Shown: positions 52,292 through 61,728 of the stretch, one piece after another
Numbering within the stretch: position 1 is the stretch's first letter
Layout: every line of letters starts with the position of its first letter
Source of the DNA: Nitrosomonas eutropha
GTDB taxonomy: Bacteria > Pseudomonadota > Gammaproteobacteria > Burkholderiales > Nitrosomonadaceae
Assembly: GCF_900116685.1 (NCBI RefSeq)
Contig: NZ_FPBL01000004.1
Location: 155,975 to 219,974 of the forward strand
Direction: 5' to 3'
Length of the DNA stretch: 64,000 nt
Position numbers and translations under genes: made by a program
The notes under the pieces: generated by a model
Seen by the model: the letters and a program-made list of their open reading frames with translations, nothing else
Told to the model about the DNA's origin: nothing
Database searches by the model: none

Positions 52292-53392
52292 ATGGTTGAT
52301 GTGGCATTGTTTGTTCCTTCCCTGCGTGGCGGGGGGGCCGAACGGGCCATGGTCACACTGGCCAATGGCTTTGCTGACCGGGGGTTGAGGGTGGATCTGG
52401 TGTTGACTCGCGCTGAGGGTTCTTATCTTTCTGAAGTCTCATCTGCAGTACGTGTAGTGGATCTGGAGTCCAGTCGTGTACTGGCCAGCTTGCCTGCTCT
52501 GGTGCGTTATTTGCGTCGGGAGCATCCCGGAGCCATGCTGTCTGCACTTAGCCACGCTAATGTGATCGCCATAATGGCCTGTATGTTGTCCAGAGTCGCT
52601 GTCCGTCTGATAGTAAGTGAACACACGAATTTGTCGATATCTCGTAGTAAATCACAAGGCTTGCGTGACCTGGCCGTGTTGCTCTTGATGCGCTGGGCTT
52701 ATCGTAAAGCAGATGAAGTGGTAGCAGTGTCGGGGGGGGTGGCTGATGATCTAGCAAAAACTATTGGTCTGTCGCGTAACCGGATATCTGTTGTTTATAA
52801 TCCTGTAGTAACACCGGATCTGATCGAAAGATCCAGAATGCCGCTGGAGCACCCGTGGCTGGGGGAAGGCAAGCCACCGGTAATTCTAGGGGTGGGCAGA
52901 CTTACCCGGGCGAAAGATTTTGCTACCCTGATCCGTGCCTTTGCCCGGGTGCATGCCGAACGTGATTGTCGCCTCGTGATTCTTGGAGAAGGTGAATTGC
53001 GTACAGAGCTGGAACAGCTGGTAACGTCCTTGGGGATACGGGATAGCGTGCAGCTTCCAGGCTTTGTCGATAATCCTTTCGCATGGATGAGTCATGTACA
53101 GTTGTTTGTACTGTCTTCGCAATGGGAAGGTCTGCCAACGGTCCTGATTGAGGCAATGGCTTGTGGTACTGCCGTGGTGAGTACAGATTGTCGCAGTGGG
53201 CCGGATGAGATTCTGGAGGAAGGCAGGTGGGGGGCACTGGTACCGGTGGGAGATTTGGAAGCATTGGCGACGGTGATAGCCCGAGTGATGGATACGCCGT
53301 GCGAGCAATTACCTGATGTGCCCGTGCGCGCACAGAATTTTAAACAGAAACGTGCAGTGAATGCATACTTGCAGTTGTTAGGAGTTGTTTAA
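52292..53392 (+). CDS. glycosyltransferase, GT4-like family
   Basis: This 366-residue GT-B enzyme has an N-terminal VPSLRGGGAERAMVTLANGF motif. The C-terminal donor domain has LGVGRLTRAKDFATLIRAFA and the EX7E region LSSQWEGLPTVLIEAMACGT. The substrate cannot be read from the sequence. The ATG at 52292 is preferred over GTG 52283 because of AAGGTG upstream. Runs of seven and eight G occur at 52330-52340 and 52731-52738. Confidence 0.9.
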   Translation: MVDVALFVPSLRGGGAERAMVTLANGFADRGLRVDLVLTRAEGSYLSEVSSAVRVVDLESSRVLASLPALVRYLRREHPGAMLSALSHANVIAIMACMLSRVAVRLIVSEHTNLSISRSKSQGLRDLAVLLLMRWAYRKADEVVAVSGGVADDLAKTIGLSRNRISVVYNPVVTPDLIERSRMPLEHPWLGEGKPPVILGVGRLTRAKDFATLIRAFARVHAERDCRLVILGEGELRTELEQLVTSLGIRDSVQLPGFVDNPFAWMSHVQLFVLSSQWEGLPTVLIEAMACGTAVVSTDCRSGPDEILEEGRWGALVPVGDLEALATVIARVMDTPCEQLPDVPVRAQNFKQKRAVNAYLQLLGVV

Positions 53393-53484
53393 TGGATAAC
53401 AAATATTTGATGCTGATAAAAAATAATCCTACAGAATTTAAATTATTTCGGTCATAAACTGATCTGGAGTATTTTGGCAGCAAA

Positions 53485-54795
53485 ATGATCACAGCAACCA
53501 GTATCGTAGGTGTTTTTATCTTTTTTGTTTCACTGACATTGATCGTCATGTGTACACAAAAGAAAGGATATCCTCCTCTAATATCCTGGACGTTGTTAGC
53601 GGTCGGGCTGGTATATGGATTGGGTTGGGTTGCTGTTGTGCATAGCGCTGTATCCAGGGGCAATTTTCTTGGGGCGGAGAATATTGTTTTTAATCAGGAT
53701 TATTGGTTGCTTTATAACCTGTCTGTAATGTTCGCTGTTTCCGGCATCTTTACTGGATGGAATATCCTGAGACCAGTTACATCTTTTACTAGCAAAATAT
53801 CTGCAAGTATCTTTTGCCTTAGCTATAGACAGTTGATGTTTGTTGCCTGGTTTATGCTGATAACCGCCTTTGTATTCAGATATCTATATGTCAGTGCTTT
53901 TGGAGGATTCTTGCTCTATCTCGAATACTCGAGAGCCATCAGATCGGGAATATTCGAGGTTAATAATCCCTGGAGTTTTTTGCAGCCTTTTGGACATTTG
54001 GCTCTTTTTTCATCCTATATTTTCTGGGCAGTCAGAAGGGAGGGGTGTAAAACATTTTTCAATTTTGCTGGTTTTTGGTTGGCATTTCTGTTTTCAGTTT
54101 ATGTGTTGTATTCATGGTCCGGAAGAGTAGGTTTCATTGTTTATCTATGCGTTTTTTTATTGGCATTTATTTATCTCAAACGCTTTCCAGCGAGAGTAAT
54201 TGTAATAGGTGGGATGGTTGGTGGTTTAGCTGCTTTGTATCTGGCATATATCATCAGCAATGTTTTTGAAATCAAGGGTGCCGATAATTTTTCATTTTAT
54301 GTAGTGAGAGAAATCTCTTTTCCCTTTGTGAGTTTCTTTGCTCAACTGGAGCACGGAGAGTATTTATATCGTGGGTTTATGGATTTGTTGTTTTCTCCTT
54401 TATATCTGCTTCCTTCTTCCTGGACTACTGGTTTTTTGGAAGGTGTAGAGCAGGTGAATACTCTGGTTATATCAGGAGCAAAGAAAGGAGATTATGGTGT
54501 AACCGGAGGAATCCCTGTTGATCTGATAACACTAGGTCTAATGCAGATGCATATTCCAGGAATCTTTTTTACAAGCGTAGTGTTTGGTGTATTTATAAAA
54601 TTGCTGCAAGTTTTTTTTGGTACAGTCAAATCGGATTCGTTACGCTGTATTCTTCTAGCTTATGCTGCCATAAAAATCAGTTTTATTTCTGTTTTCTATG
54701 CAGATCCATCCAATTTTATCGCTGCTATTTTTCCAATTTTATTGTTGATATTGTCGGTATTGTTTTGCAAGAGTCTGGTGCTGATATTAAGATAA
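53485..54795 (+). CDS. O-antigen/EPS polymerase-like membrane protein (Wzy candidate)
   Basis: This 436-residue protein has about 11 membrane helices and little conserved sequence. One large loop around residues 260-350 contains YVVREISFPFVSFFAQLEHG. Length, hydropathy and place between flippase and glycosyltransferases fit a Wzy polymerase. The DNA is visibly richer in A and T than the neighbouring glycosyltransferase genes, which is usual for wzy. There is no catalytic motif to confirm the role. It follows a 92-bp gap. Confidence 0.7.
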   Translation: MITATSIVGVFIFFVSLTLIVMCTQKKGYPPLISWTLLAVGLVYGLGWVAVVHSAVSRGNFLGAENIVFNQDYWLLYNLSVMFAVSGIFTGWNILRPVTSFTSKISASIFCLSYRQLMFVAWFMLITAFVFRYLYVSAFGGFLLYLEYSRAIRSGIFEVNNPWSFLQPFGHLALFSSYIFWAVRREGCKTFFNFAGFWLAFLFSVYVLYSWSGRVGFIVYLCVFLLAFIYLKRFPARVIVIGGMVGGLAALYLAYIISNVFEIKGADNFSFYVVREISFPFVSFFAQLEHGEYLYRGFMDLLFSPLYLLPSSWTTGFLEGVEQVNTLVISGAKKGDYGVTGGIPVDLITLGLMQMHIPGIFFTSVVFGVFIKLLQVFFGTVKSDSLRCILLAYAAIKISFISVFYADPSNFIAAIFPILLLILSVLFCKSLVLILR

Positions 54796-54806
54796 GGTGT
54801 TAATAC

Positions 54807-55934
54807 ATGAATGTTATGCATATCATCACCGATCTCAATGATGGTGGTGCCGAGGCTGTTTTATATCGTTTGTGCGACAGTGACAAGATTGTAAAACATC
54901 ATGTCGTTTCATTGATGAATGAAGGCAAATACGGTGCTTTGCTGCGAGATGCTGGAGTGCAGGTATTCTGCTTGAACATGCCGCGTGGCCGGATTACTCC
55001 CGGCGGGTTGTGGCGGTTGTGGCAACTGCTGCGCCAGATTCACCCGCAAGTGGTGCAGACCTGGATGTATCACGCTGATCTGATTGGTGGCGTTATTGCC
55101 CGTTTGGCTGGTGTTAAGCAGGTGTTTTGGGGTATTCGTCATTCCACACTGGACACGGAGAAATCCAGGCGATCTACCATTTGGGTAGCCAGATTATGTG
55201 CCCGTATCAGCTCCAGAATACCTTCGACTATTATCTGTTGCGCGCAAAAAGCCTTGGAAGTGCATCGTGACTTGGGTTACGCCGTAGATAAGTTGCGAGT
55301 AATTCCCAATGGTTATGATCTGGTTCGTTTTCGTGTCGATGGAGATGCACGTGCCCAGTTGCGTGCGGAGTGGGGCGTGGGCAATCGCTGGCTATTGGGC
55401 ATGGTGGGGCGGTTTGATCCACTTAAGGATCACAAGAATTTGCTGAATGCATTGGCGGTTATCAAAAACCAGGGTGTGGATTTCGGCTGTGTGTTGGCTG
55501 GCCGTGATCTCGATCGAAACAATGCGCAATTAATGACCTGGCTGGCGGAACACAATCTGACCAGTGAGGTAAGATTGCTGGGGCAGCGTACGGATATACC
55601 CGATGTGATGAACGCGCTGGATGTGCATGTGCTTTCCAGTTCCAGTGAAGCATTTCCAAATGTAGTGGCGGAGGCCATGGCTTGCGGTACGCCGGCAGTG
55701 GTGACGGATGTGGGGGATGCGGCGGTAATCGTTGGTGAGGTCGGCTGGGTCGTGCCGCCAAAAGATCCAGAAGCACTGGCTGATGCCTTGTTGCGGGCAC
55801 ATGCAGCCATGCAGAGTGGGGTGGCTTGGCAAGCGCGCTGTATTGCTGCTCGAGGGCGCGTGCAAGATCATTTCAGTCTGGAGCGTATGATTGAGAGTTA
55901 TCACCTTGTCTGGCAACAGGAGCAATCACATTGA
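54807..55934 (+). CDS. glycosyltransferase, GT4 family
   Basis: This 375-residue GT-B enzyme has the N-terminal HIITDLNDGGAEAVLYRL. The donor-site segment is LGMVGRFDPLKDHKNLLNAL. The C-terminal motif is SSSEAFPNVVAEAMACGTPA. The position of the Glu residues fits GT4. It resembles the EpsF/WbnE-type enzymes in layout. The start is the ATG at 54807, and its TGA overlaps the TTG of the next gene. Confidence 0.9.
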   Translation: MNVMHIITDLNDGGAEAVLYRLCDSDKIVKHHVVSLMNEGKYGALLRDAGVQVFCLNMPRGRITPGGLWRLWQLLRQIHPQVVQTWMYHADLIGGVIARLAGVKQVFWGIRHSTLDTEKSRRSTIWVARLCARISSRIPSTIICCAQKALEVHRDLGYAVDKLRVIPNGYDLVRFRVDGDARAQLRAEWGVGNRWLLGMVGRFDPLKDHKNLLNALAVIKNQGVDFGCVLAGRDLDRNNAQLMTWLAEHNLTSEVRLLGQRTDIPDVMNALDVHVLSSSSEAFPNVVAEAMACGTPAVVTDVGDAAVIVGEVGWVVPPKDPEALADALLRAHAAMQSGVAWQARCIAARGRVQDHFSLERMIESYHLVWQQEQSH

Positions 55935-57043
55935 GCAGGAAAGTTATTATTGCGCTCAATACCGCGTGGAATCTGGTGAATTTTCGTACTGGTCTGATTC
56001 AAGCCACGGTTGCTGCGGGGTATGAGGTGGTCGCGGTTGCGCCGCAGGACGATTATGCTATCCGTCTAACGGCACTGGGTTGTCGTTACGTTCCGCTGCC
56101 GATGGATAACAAAGGTACTCATCCTGGGCGCGATCTACTGCTATTGTGGCGATTTTTCCGGTTGATGCGGTGTGAAAAACCAGATATCTACTTGGGGTAT
56201 ACGGTCAAGCCGAATATCTATGGCTCACTGGCTGCACATTTGTTGGCTGTTCCGGTTATCAACAATATTGCCGGTCTGGGTTCAGTATTCATCAAGGGGG
56301 GGTGGCTCAATTGGCTGGTACGCAGTTTGTATCGAGTGGCTTTGTCACATTCGGCAAAAGTATTTTTTCAAAACAGGGATGATCGTACGTTGTTTGTGTC
56401 TGGTAACCTGGTTGCAGATGCAATGACTGATCTTTTGCCAGGCTCCGGTATTGATCTTACTCGTTTTATGCCTTTACCCTTGCCCAATAAAAACCCCTTA
56501 CGTTTTCTGTTAATTGCACGTATGTTGTGGGACAAGGGTGTGGGTGAATTTGTCGAGGCAGCGCGTATCCTGAGGAAACAGGGGCTGGATGCAGAGTTCT
56601 GCCTGCTGGGGTTCCTGGATGTACAGAATCCGGCTGCGATTTCCCGTTTGCAGATGAATGAATGGGTGGAAGAAGGCGTCATTCGCTACCTAGGGGTGAG
56701 TGATAACGTGGCGGAAGAAATTGCGCTGGCTGACTGCGTTGTTCTGCCTTCCTATCGGGAAGGTATTCCCCGTACCTTGCTGGAAGCGGCTGCAATGGCG
56801 CGCCCGCTTGTAACAACAGATTCTGTTGGTTGCCGTAATGTCGTAGATGATGGCATCAATGGCTATTTATGCCAGCCGCGAGATGCAACGGATCTTGCTG
56901 ATAAGATCTCTGAAATAATTGCTTTATCTCACGCTGAGCGTACAGCCATGGGATTGCGTGGCAGAAAAAAAATGGAACAGGAATTTGATGAGCAGATTGT
57001 GATCAACAAGTATCTGAGAGTAATTGAGGAGATATTGCGCTAA
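55931..57043 (+). CDS. glycosyltransferase, GT4 family (second)
   Basis: This 370-residue protein starts at a TTG (55931) with CAGGAG 7 bases upstream. It has the N-terminal IIALNTAWNLVNFRTGLIQA and YVPLPMDNKGTHPGRDLLL, and IYLGYTVKPNIYGSLAAHL and NNIAGLGSVFI typical of the PglA/WbpY-like group. The C-terminal donor region is LIARMLWDKGVGEFVEAARI and PSYREGIPRTLLEAAAMARP. Its start overlaps the previous stop by 4 bases (TTGA). Last intact gene of the rightward arm. Confidence 0.9.
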   Translation: MSRKVIIALNTAWNLVNFRTGLIQATVAAGYEVVAVAPQDDYAIRLTALGCRYVPLPMDNKGTHPGRDLLLLWRFFRLMRCEKPDIYLGYTVKPNIYGSLAAHLLAVPVINNIAGLGSVFIKGGWLNWLVRSLYRVALSHSAKVFFQNRDDRTLFVSGNLVADAMTDLLPGSGIDLTRFMPLPLPNKNPLRFLLIARMLWDKGVGEFVEAARILRKQGLDAEFCLLGFLDVQNPAAISRLQMNEWVEEGVIRYLGVSDNVAEEIALADCVVLPSYREGIPRTLLEAAAMARPLVTTDSVGCRNVVDDGINGYLCQPRDATDLADKISEIIALSHAERTAMGLRGRKKMEQEFDEQIVINKYLRVIEEILR

Positions 57044-57106
57044 CTGGCTATCTTGGGAAACTTTTGCAGCTAATTTCCTGAGATAGCTAATTTTTTAACT
57101 TGGAAT

Positions 57107-57828
57107 TCAAACAGTAAGCTGTGTGCGGATTTTTCTCCTTTGCGCTGTTCCTATTCCCAGAATACCTAGACCAATGAGTGCAATCATAGTGGGTTCCGGG
57201 ACGGATACTGCATTTAGTGCAACGCTTAGTGTGTAATTAACTGGGATAGTTGGAAGATCTTGGTTAAACAGAAGCTGTGAGACTGGATTTAAGTTATTGG
57301 TAGACCAAGCTTCAAATGAGCCTGTAATGTCTGTTTCGGTTGATCCAGAATCAACTGCATAACTCCAGGATGTTGTGTAGGGCCCCATTGGAGGTGTTGT
57401 CGGGATTGGTGCTGTAAATGAATCGGTTGGGCTGGCAAGGACTGCATTTATGAAGCCAGTAACCACAGTGGATCAGATGTTAAATCTGCAAAAGAATCGA
57501 ATAATCTGGAGAGGGTGTCGTTGAAAGAGCTAACTGAATTATTGGAATCTTCTGTGTGCAGAGAGATGGAGGCTTGGTAAGCATATATCGATGGGTTACT
57601 GATTCCGGAAAGAGAATTATGAAATTTAAATGATCCGGTCGCGTATTCCAGTTTGCTCATGTCAGCGTTGCCGCAGCCTGTTGCACTGTTGACTCCATAG
57701 GAAAAACAGCCATTGGTTATGCCCAGCGTCATTGAGCCGATTACTCCTGCCTAGGCGGGCGTCATGGATAATCCGAGAATAGTCCCAACAATAACTGTTA
57801 TTGTTTTGATTCCAGCTTTCAGATTCAC
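57107..57828 (-). pseudogene. broken PEP-CTERM exported protein gene
   Basis: Reading left from GTG 57828, the first 25 codons encode a signal peptide ending LSMTPA. An in-frame TAG (57753-57751) follows. The same frame then continues as an exported-type domain up to a stop at 57450. A one-base shift near 57465 is needed to reach the frame that ends with the PEP-CTERM signal VPEPTMIALIGLGILGIGTA and RRK (57107 end). The pieces together form one protein of about 240 residues. Two lesions make it a pseudogene unless sequencing errors are involved. PEP-CTERM proteins are anchored or processed by exosortase and associated with exopolysaccharide loci. No exosortase is in the window. Confidence 0.8.
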
Positions 57829-57987
57829 CCCTGCCTCTTTTATGACAATAATAATTTGCAGGAAAATTTATTTCCTGATGTGACGATATTTGTAATAAGT
57901 TTTATATCCATATCGCATAACAGACTCGGTTTATTTATATCACAGGATGAGCAAGGCTGTTATGTTCTTAGCGTTCGGCCCTTATGT

Positions 57988-58097
57988 GGCTAGAGCAGTT
58001 TTGGTGCAAATATAAACAGATCTCTGCTTCTGCAAATAGGATGGGAGATTTCCTCAAGAAATAAGATGTAAACACCTGAAACAAAAATGCTCTAGCC
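57988..58097 (-). mobile_element. MITE-like repeat, copy B
   Basis: A 110-bp element bounded by perfect 10-bp terminal inverted repeats, GGCTAGAGCA (57988-57997) and TGCTCTAGCC (58088-58097). Its reverse complement aligns with 22710-22817 over nearly the full length with scattered substitutions. Its sequence contains no gene. It lies 165 bp before zipA and is the better-preserved copy. No transposase is near. Confidence 0.85.
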
Positions 58098-58261
58098 ACA
58101 ATCCCGCGTATGGATGTCAGTCAAAACATATTTTAATTACATTAAACCGGCTATTTGTAAATTGGTGTGATTTATCTGGAGAGCCGATCTTTAGAAGTGC
58201 CCTTGTGCGTGAGCAGAACGATTATAATCGTACCAATTGTGCCAAAGGGGGATAACAGTTT

Positions 58262-59416
58262 ATGAGTGATTTGCAAATCAGCTTGGTTATTATTGGTGTT
58301 GTGATTATCGCCGGGGTTGTCATATTCAACAGAATTCAGTTGGCTCGTCATCATCGTCGGGTTCAGGATGCATTCAGACATGAGCATGATGATGTTTTAT
58401 TGAGTGATGAGTACAAACCGATATCTGCAGATGAACGGATTGAGCCACAATTTGGTGATGAAGTGCCGTCAATTCCGAATGAAGCGCCGGATTTAGCCAG
58501 TGTTCCAGCGAGTACTTTGTCTGAACGGCATGTAGCGAGCGATCAACCGGCACAAAAAGAGCCCGGTGTACAGAAGAAAGCTGCTACTAGCGTTGATAGC
58601 ATGATCAATTATATTGCTGATATTCGCTCAAACTCACCTATCCCGCATGAGAGACTCATAGATCTGCTGCAACAGAAGTTCGATTACGGTAAGCCAGTGC
58701 GCTGGTACGGCCTCCAGTCAGAAGGACAGCTGTGGGAGGAAATTTCACTGGATACACTTAGTCCCAGAAATACGTATATCGAATTGAAGGGATGCTTGCA
58801 GCTTGTGGATCGTTCCGGGTTGGTAACTGAAATCAATTTATCGAGATTTCGTGACATGGCCGAAGATTTCTCTGTGCAGATTCACGCGGAAGTTGATTGC
58901 CCTGATATTGCGGATGCGTATGCCAGGGCGGTTGATCTGGATAGATTTTGTGCTGATGTTGATGTGATTATGGGTGTCAATATTATCAGTAAAGATGGTG
59001 GTGCTTTTGTTGGAACTAAAATCCGTGCGCTGGCGGAGGCATCTGGTTTCAGGCTGGAATCCGAGGGAGTTTTCAGATACCGGGATAGTGAAACGAATGA
59101 GGTGATGTTTTCCCTTGGTAATTTCGAGTCTGCCCTGTTTTTGCCAGCAAACATGCGGACGTTAACTACCCGTGGCATTACTTTCCTGCTAGATGTGCCC
59201 AGGGTTGCAAGTGGAGAGAAAGTATTTGATCAGATGGTTCATATCGCTCGGCTTTTTTCATCAACATTGAACGGTCTTCTGGTGGATGACAACAGAGTGC
59301 CATTGAGTGAAAACGGAGTAAAAAGAAGCAAGCAGCGGCTGGCTGATATTCAGGCTGCAATGGCAGCACATAATATTACCGCCGGTAGTGAAACAGCACT
59401 GAAACTGTTTGATTAG
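58262..59416 (+). CDS. zipA: cell division protein ZipA
   Basis: This 384-residue protein has an N-terminal membrane helix (LQISLVIIGVVIIAGVVIF) followed by a short basic stretch, an acidic/proline-containing linker (about residues 40-115) and a C-terminal FtsZ-binding domain (about 230-370, with RDMAEDFSVQIHAEVDC and ITFLLDVPRVASGEKVFDQM). It tethers FtsZ to the membrane. ligA, which often follows zipA, is not present. The CDGSH gene starts 22 bp later. Confidence 0.9.
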   Translation: MSDLQISLVIIGVVIIAGVVIFNRIQLARHHRRVQDAFRHEHDDVLLSDEYKPISADERIEPQFGDEVPSIPNEAPDLASVPASTLSERHVASDQPAQKEPGVQKKAATSVDSMINYIADIRSNSPIPHERLIDLLQQKFDYGKPVRWYGLQSEGQLWEEISLDTLSPRNTYIELKGCLQLVDRSGLVTEINLSRFRDMAEDFSVQIHAEVDCPDIADAYARAVDLDRFCADVDVIMGVNIISKDGGAFVGTKIRALAEASGFRLESEGVFRYRDSETNEVMFSLGNFESALFLPANMRTLTTRGITFLLDVPRVASGEKVFDQMVHIARLFSSTLNGLLVDDNRVPLSENGVKRSKQRLADIQAAMAAHNITAGSETALKLFD

Positions 59417-59438
59417 CAGTATTTCGTGGGAGTAAGTC

Positions 59439-59678
59439 ATGGGTGAATCCGGAGCCGCGCAGAATCATCCGTTTCAGGTTCAGCTGGAAATTGGAAAGCG
59501 GTATTACTGGTGTCAGTGCAGTCTCAGTCAGTCACAACCGTTCTGCGACGGATCTCATAGAGGCACTGGGATAAGCCCTGTGGCATTTACGATCAGGGAA
59601 GTCAGCTCGGTTTGGCTTTGTGTCTGCAAAAAGACAGGTAATGCTCCTTTTTGTGACTGTCCTGGTAGTAGGCTATGA
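59439..59678 (+). CDS. CDGSH iron-sulfur domain protein with degenerate second domain
   Basis: This 79-residue protein has two CDGSH-type segments. The first, YYWCQCSLSQSQPFCDGSH, has all three Cys and the His ligand of a 2Fe-2S cluster. The second, WLCVCKKTGNAPFCDC, keeps three Cys, but the expected GSH/GTH is replaced by CPGSRL and the stop. The second cluster site therefore lacks its His ligand. Family members bind redox-active 2Fe-2S clusters. Their bacterial roles are poorly known. Confidence 0.88.
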   Translation: MGESGAAQNHPFQVQLEIGKRYYWCQCSLSQSQPFCDGSHRGTGISPVAFTIREVSSVWLCVCKKTGNAPFCDCPGSRL

Positions 59679-59912
59679 TTTTTTATGCATTATGATTGGA
59701 TCTGGAATGTGAGCGCATGTAATTCCAATTACAGATAGAAACAGAAGTTATAAAATCGTATAACGTGCTGTAAAATAATTATATTATGAATATTATTATT
59801 TTCACTTCTATCGAGAATTGGAATAAGTCATGAGCTATTATGATATTGAAGCAAAAATAGTAGGGGTGTTGTTCGGAGCGGGTTATTAATTTTTGACAGA
59901 TGTAGTTTGACA

Positions 59913-60458
59913 ATGCGCTGGGTTCAAACCGGATTATTTTTATTGTTGGCATTTCCACTTCCAGGCCGTGCGACTCAGGACGTGTGGATTCTGATAGATA
60001 CTTCAGAGCACCGGCTTAGCGTCATGCGTAAGGATAAAGCCTTGCTGATTTTTGATAATATCGCTATTGGTCGATATGGGGCTAGCCACTCAAGGATGCA
60101 AGGAGATAATCAAACACCGTTAGGATCGTTCCAAATCAGTTGGGTTAAACAGCATAACCGCTTCTATCGTTTTTATGGTATCAATTACCCTAATCGAGAG
60201 GTTGCAGACTTGGCTCTTTCAGAGGGGAGAATTTCACGACAAATCTGGGGAAATATAATAAATGCCATTGAATCCACGGGATTGTCACCACAGGATACAT
60301 CGCTTGGTGGTTACATAGGTATTCATGGCATAGGTAAGGGCGATCAGGCAGTGCACTCTCGTTTTAATTGGACGAATGGATGTGTGGCCATTACCAACGC
60401 CCAGATCGATCAGCTGAATCCCTGGATAAAATTGGGTACACGTGTGGTAATACAATGA
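59913..60458 (+). CDS. L,D-transpeptidase (YkuD domain)
   Basis: This roughly 181-residue exported protein has a signal peptide (MRWVQTGLFLLLAFPLPGRA). A YkuD domain follows with QTPLGSFQISWV, then the catalytic region IGIHGIGKGDQAVHSR and NWTNGCVAITNAQID containing His and the nucleophilic Cys. It should make 3-3 cross-links in peptidoglycan or attach lipoprotein. The ATG at 59913 is used; a TTG six bases earlier is equally possible. The 234-bp gap before it holds only a 19-codon frame (59830-59889). Confidence 0.88.
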   Translation: MRWVQTGLFLLLAFPLPGRATQDVWILIDTSEHRLSVMRKDKALLIFDNIAIGRYGASHSRMQGDNQTPLGSFQISWVKQHNRFYRFYGINYPNREVADLALSEGRISRQIWGNIINAIESTGLSPQDTSLGGYIGIHGIGKGDQAVHSRFNWTNGCVAITNAQIDQLNPWIKLGTRVVIQ

Positions 60459-60544
60459 TAGTTATTTTGTGTAGAAAGATATCGATATGCCTGATTTATT
60501 AGGATAGTTAGCTGATTTAACTGCTGCAACAGAATACTTTAACC

Positions 60545-60573
60545 TTGACTTGAAAATAATAACGCCGTAAAAT
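60545..60573 (+). promoter_or_regulatory. sigma-70 promoter of the str operon
   Basis: TTGACT (60545-60550), a 17-base spacer and TAAAAT (60568-60573) match consensus at five of six positions each. They lie 173 bp before rpsL, leaving a leader of about 165 bases without a visible gene. Confidence 0.7.
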
Positions 60574-60746
60574 TCGCAGTCTTTTTTAGCCGCTATATAA
60601 GGCGTGAGGGTTTTGCATAAAAACAAGGCTGTGGGAAAGTGAAAGAAAAAACATAGGTTGAAAGCGTAAAAGGAATCTGCGCTATTTTAATAAAAACAAC
60701 CTGCTTAATAGAATTAAAACTTGATGTATGAAAAGCTGGGAGCAAA

Positions 60747-61124
60747 ATGCCGACAATTAGTCAATTGGTGCGCAAGCCACGTAAAGCAAAGCAAGTAAAA
60801 AGTAAGGTTCCTGCTCTTGAGAGCTGTCCTCAAAAAAGAGGGGTATGCACTCGTGTTTATACGACAACACCTAAAAAGCCGAACTCCGCACTTAGGAAAG
60901 TGGCTAGGGTGCGATTAACCAATGGTTATGAAGTGAGTAGCTACATTGGGGGCGAAGGGCATAATCTGCAGGAGCACTCGGTTGTATTGATACGTGGTGG
61001 AAGAGTTAAGGATTTGCCGGGTGTTCGGTATCACACTGTGCGTGGAAGTTTGGATACAGCTGGTGTGAAGGATAGAAAGAAAGCGCGTTCAAAATATGGT
61101 TCAAAAAGACCAAAAAGTGCATAA
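60747..61124 (+). CDS. rpsL: 30S ribosomal protein S12
   Basis: This 125-residue decoding-centre protein has the canonical start [20 protein letters not shown]. The segments [19 protein letters not shown] and [20 protein letters not shown] keep the Lys residues whose mutation gives streptomycin resistance, so the sequence is the sensitive form. First gene of rpsL-rpsG-fusA-tuf. Confidence 0.98.
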   Translation: MPTISQLVRKPRKAKQVKSKVPALESCPQKRGVCTRVYTTTPKKPNSALRKVARVRLTNGYEVSSYIGGEGHNLQEHSVVLIRGGRVKDLPGVRYHTVRGSLDTAGVKDRKKARSKYGSKRPKSA

Positions 61125-61189
61125 GAAATATAGTTCGGTGTGCTTATAGCTGTGCGAGATTGATAATCAAAATATTGAGATAGTACAAA

Positions 61190-61660
61190 ATGCCTAGACG
61201 CAGAGAAGTGCCCAAAAGAGAAATTTTGCCGGACCCAAAATACCATAACGTGGAATTGGCTAAGTTTGTAAATGTATTGATGACGCGTGGAAAAAAATCA
61301 ATTGCTGAGCAGATCATATATGGTGCTTTAAACCATGTAGAGAAAAAATCGGGAAAGGATCCAGTAGAGGTATTTACACAGGCATTGTCAAACATCAGAC
61401 CGGTTGTAGAGGTTAAAAGCAGGCGGGTAGGTGGTGCGAATTATCAGGTTCCGGTTGAGGTTAGATCGGTGAGAAGGAGTGCTTTGGCTATGCGGTGGCT
61501 GCGAGACGCGGCTCGTAAGCGTAGTGAAAAGTCAATGGATTTAAGATTGGCCGGTGAATTGATGGAGGCTTCTGAGAATCGTGGAACAGCAATCAAGAAG
61601 CGTGAGGAAGTGCATAGGATGGCGGAATCAAACAAGGCATTTTCTCATTTTAGATTTTAA
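61190..61660 (+). CDS. rpsG: 30S ribosomal protein S7
   Basis: This 156-residue head-assembly protein binds the 16S rRNA 3' domain. It begins [20 protein letters not shown] and ends [14 protein letters not shown], as in other proteobacteria. It follows rpsL by 65 bp. Confidence 0.98.
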   Translation: MPRRREVPKREILPDPKYHNVELAKFVNVLMTRGKKSIAEQIIYGALNHVEKKSGKDPVEVFTQALSNIRPVVEVKSRRVGGANYQVPVEVRSVRRSALAMRWLRDAARKRSEKSMDLRLAGELMEASENRGTAIKKREEVHRMAESNKAFSHFRF

Positions 61661-61728
61661 AGAGTTGGCTGTTTATATAAAGTACAGCTGTGGCTATTTA
61701 TCAGGAAAAACAATCTTAGGGTGTGGCA

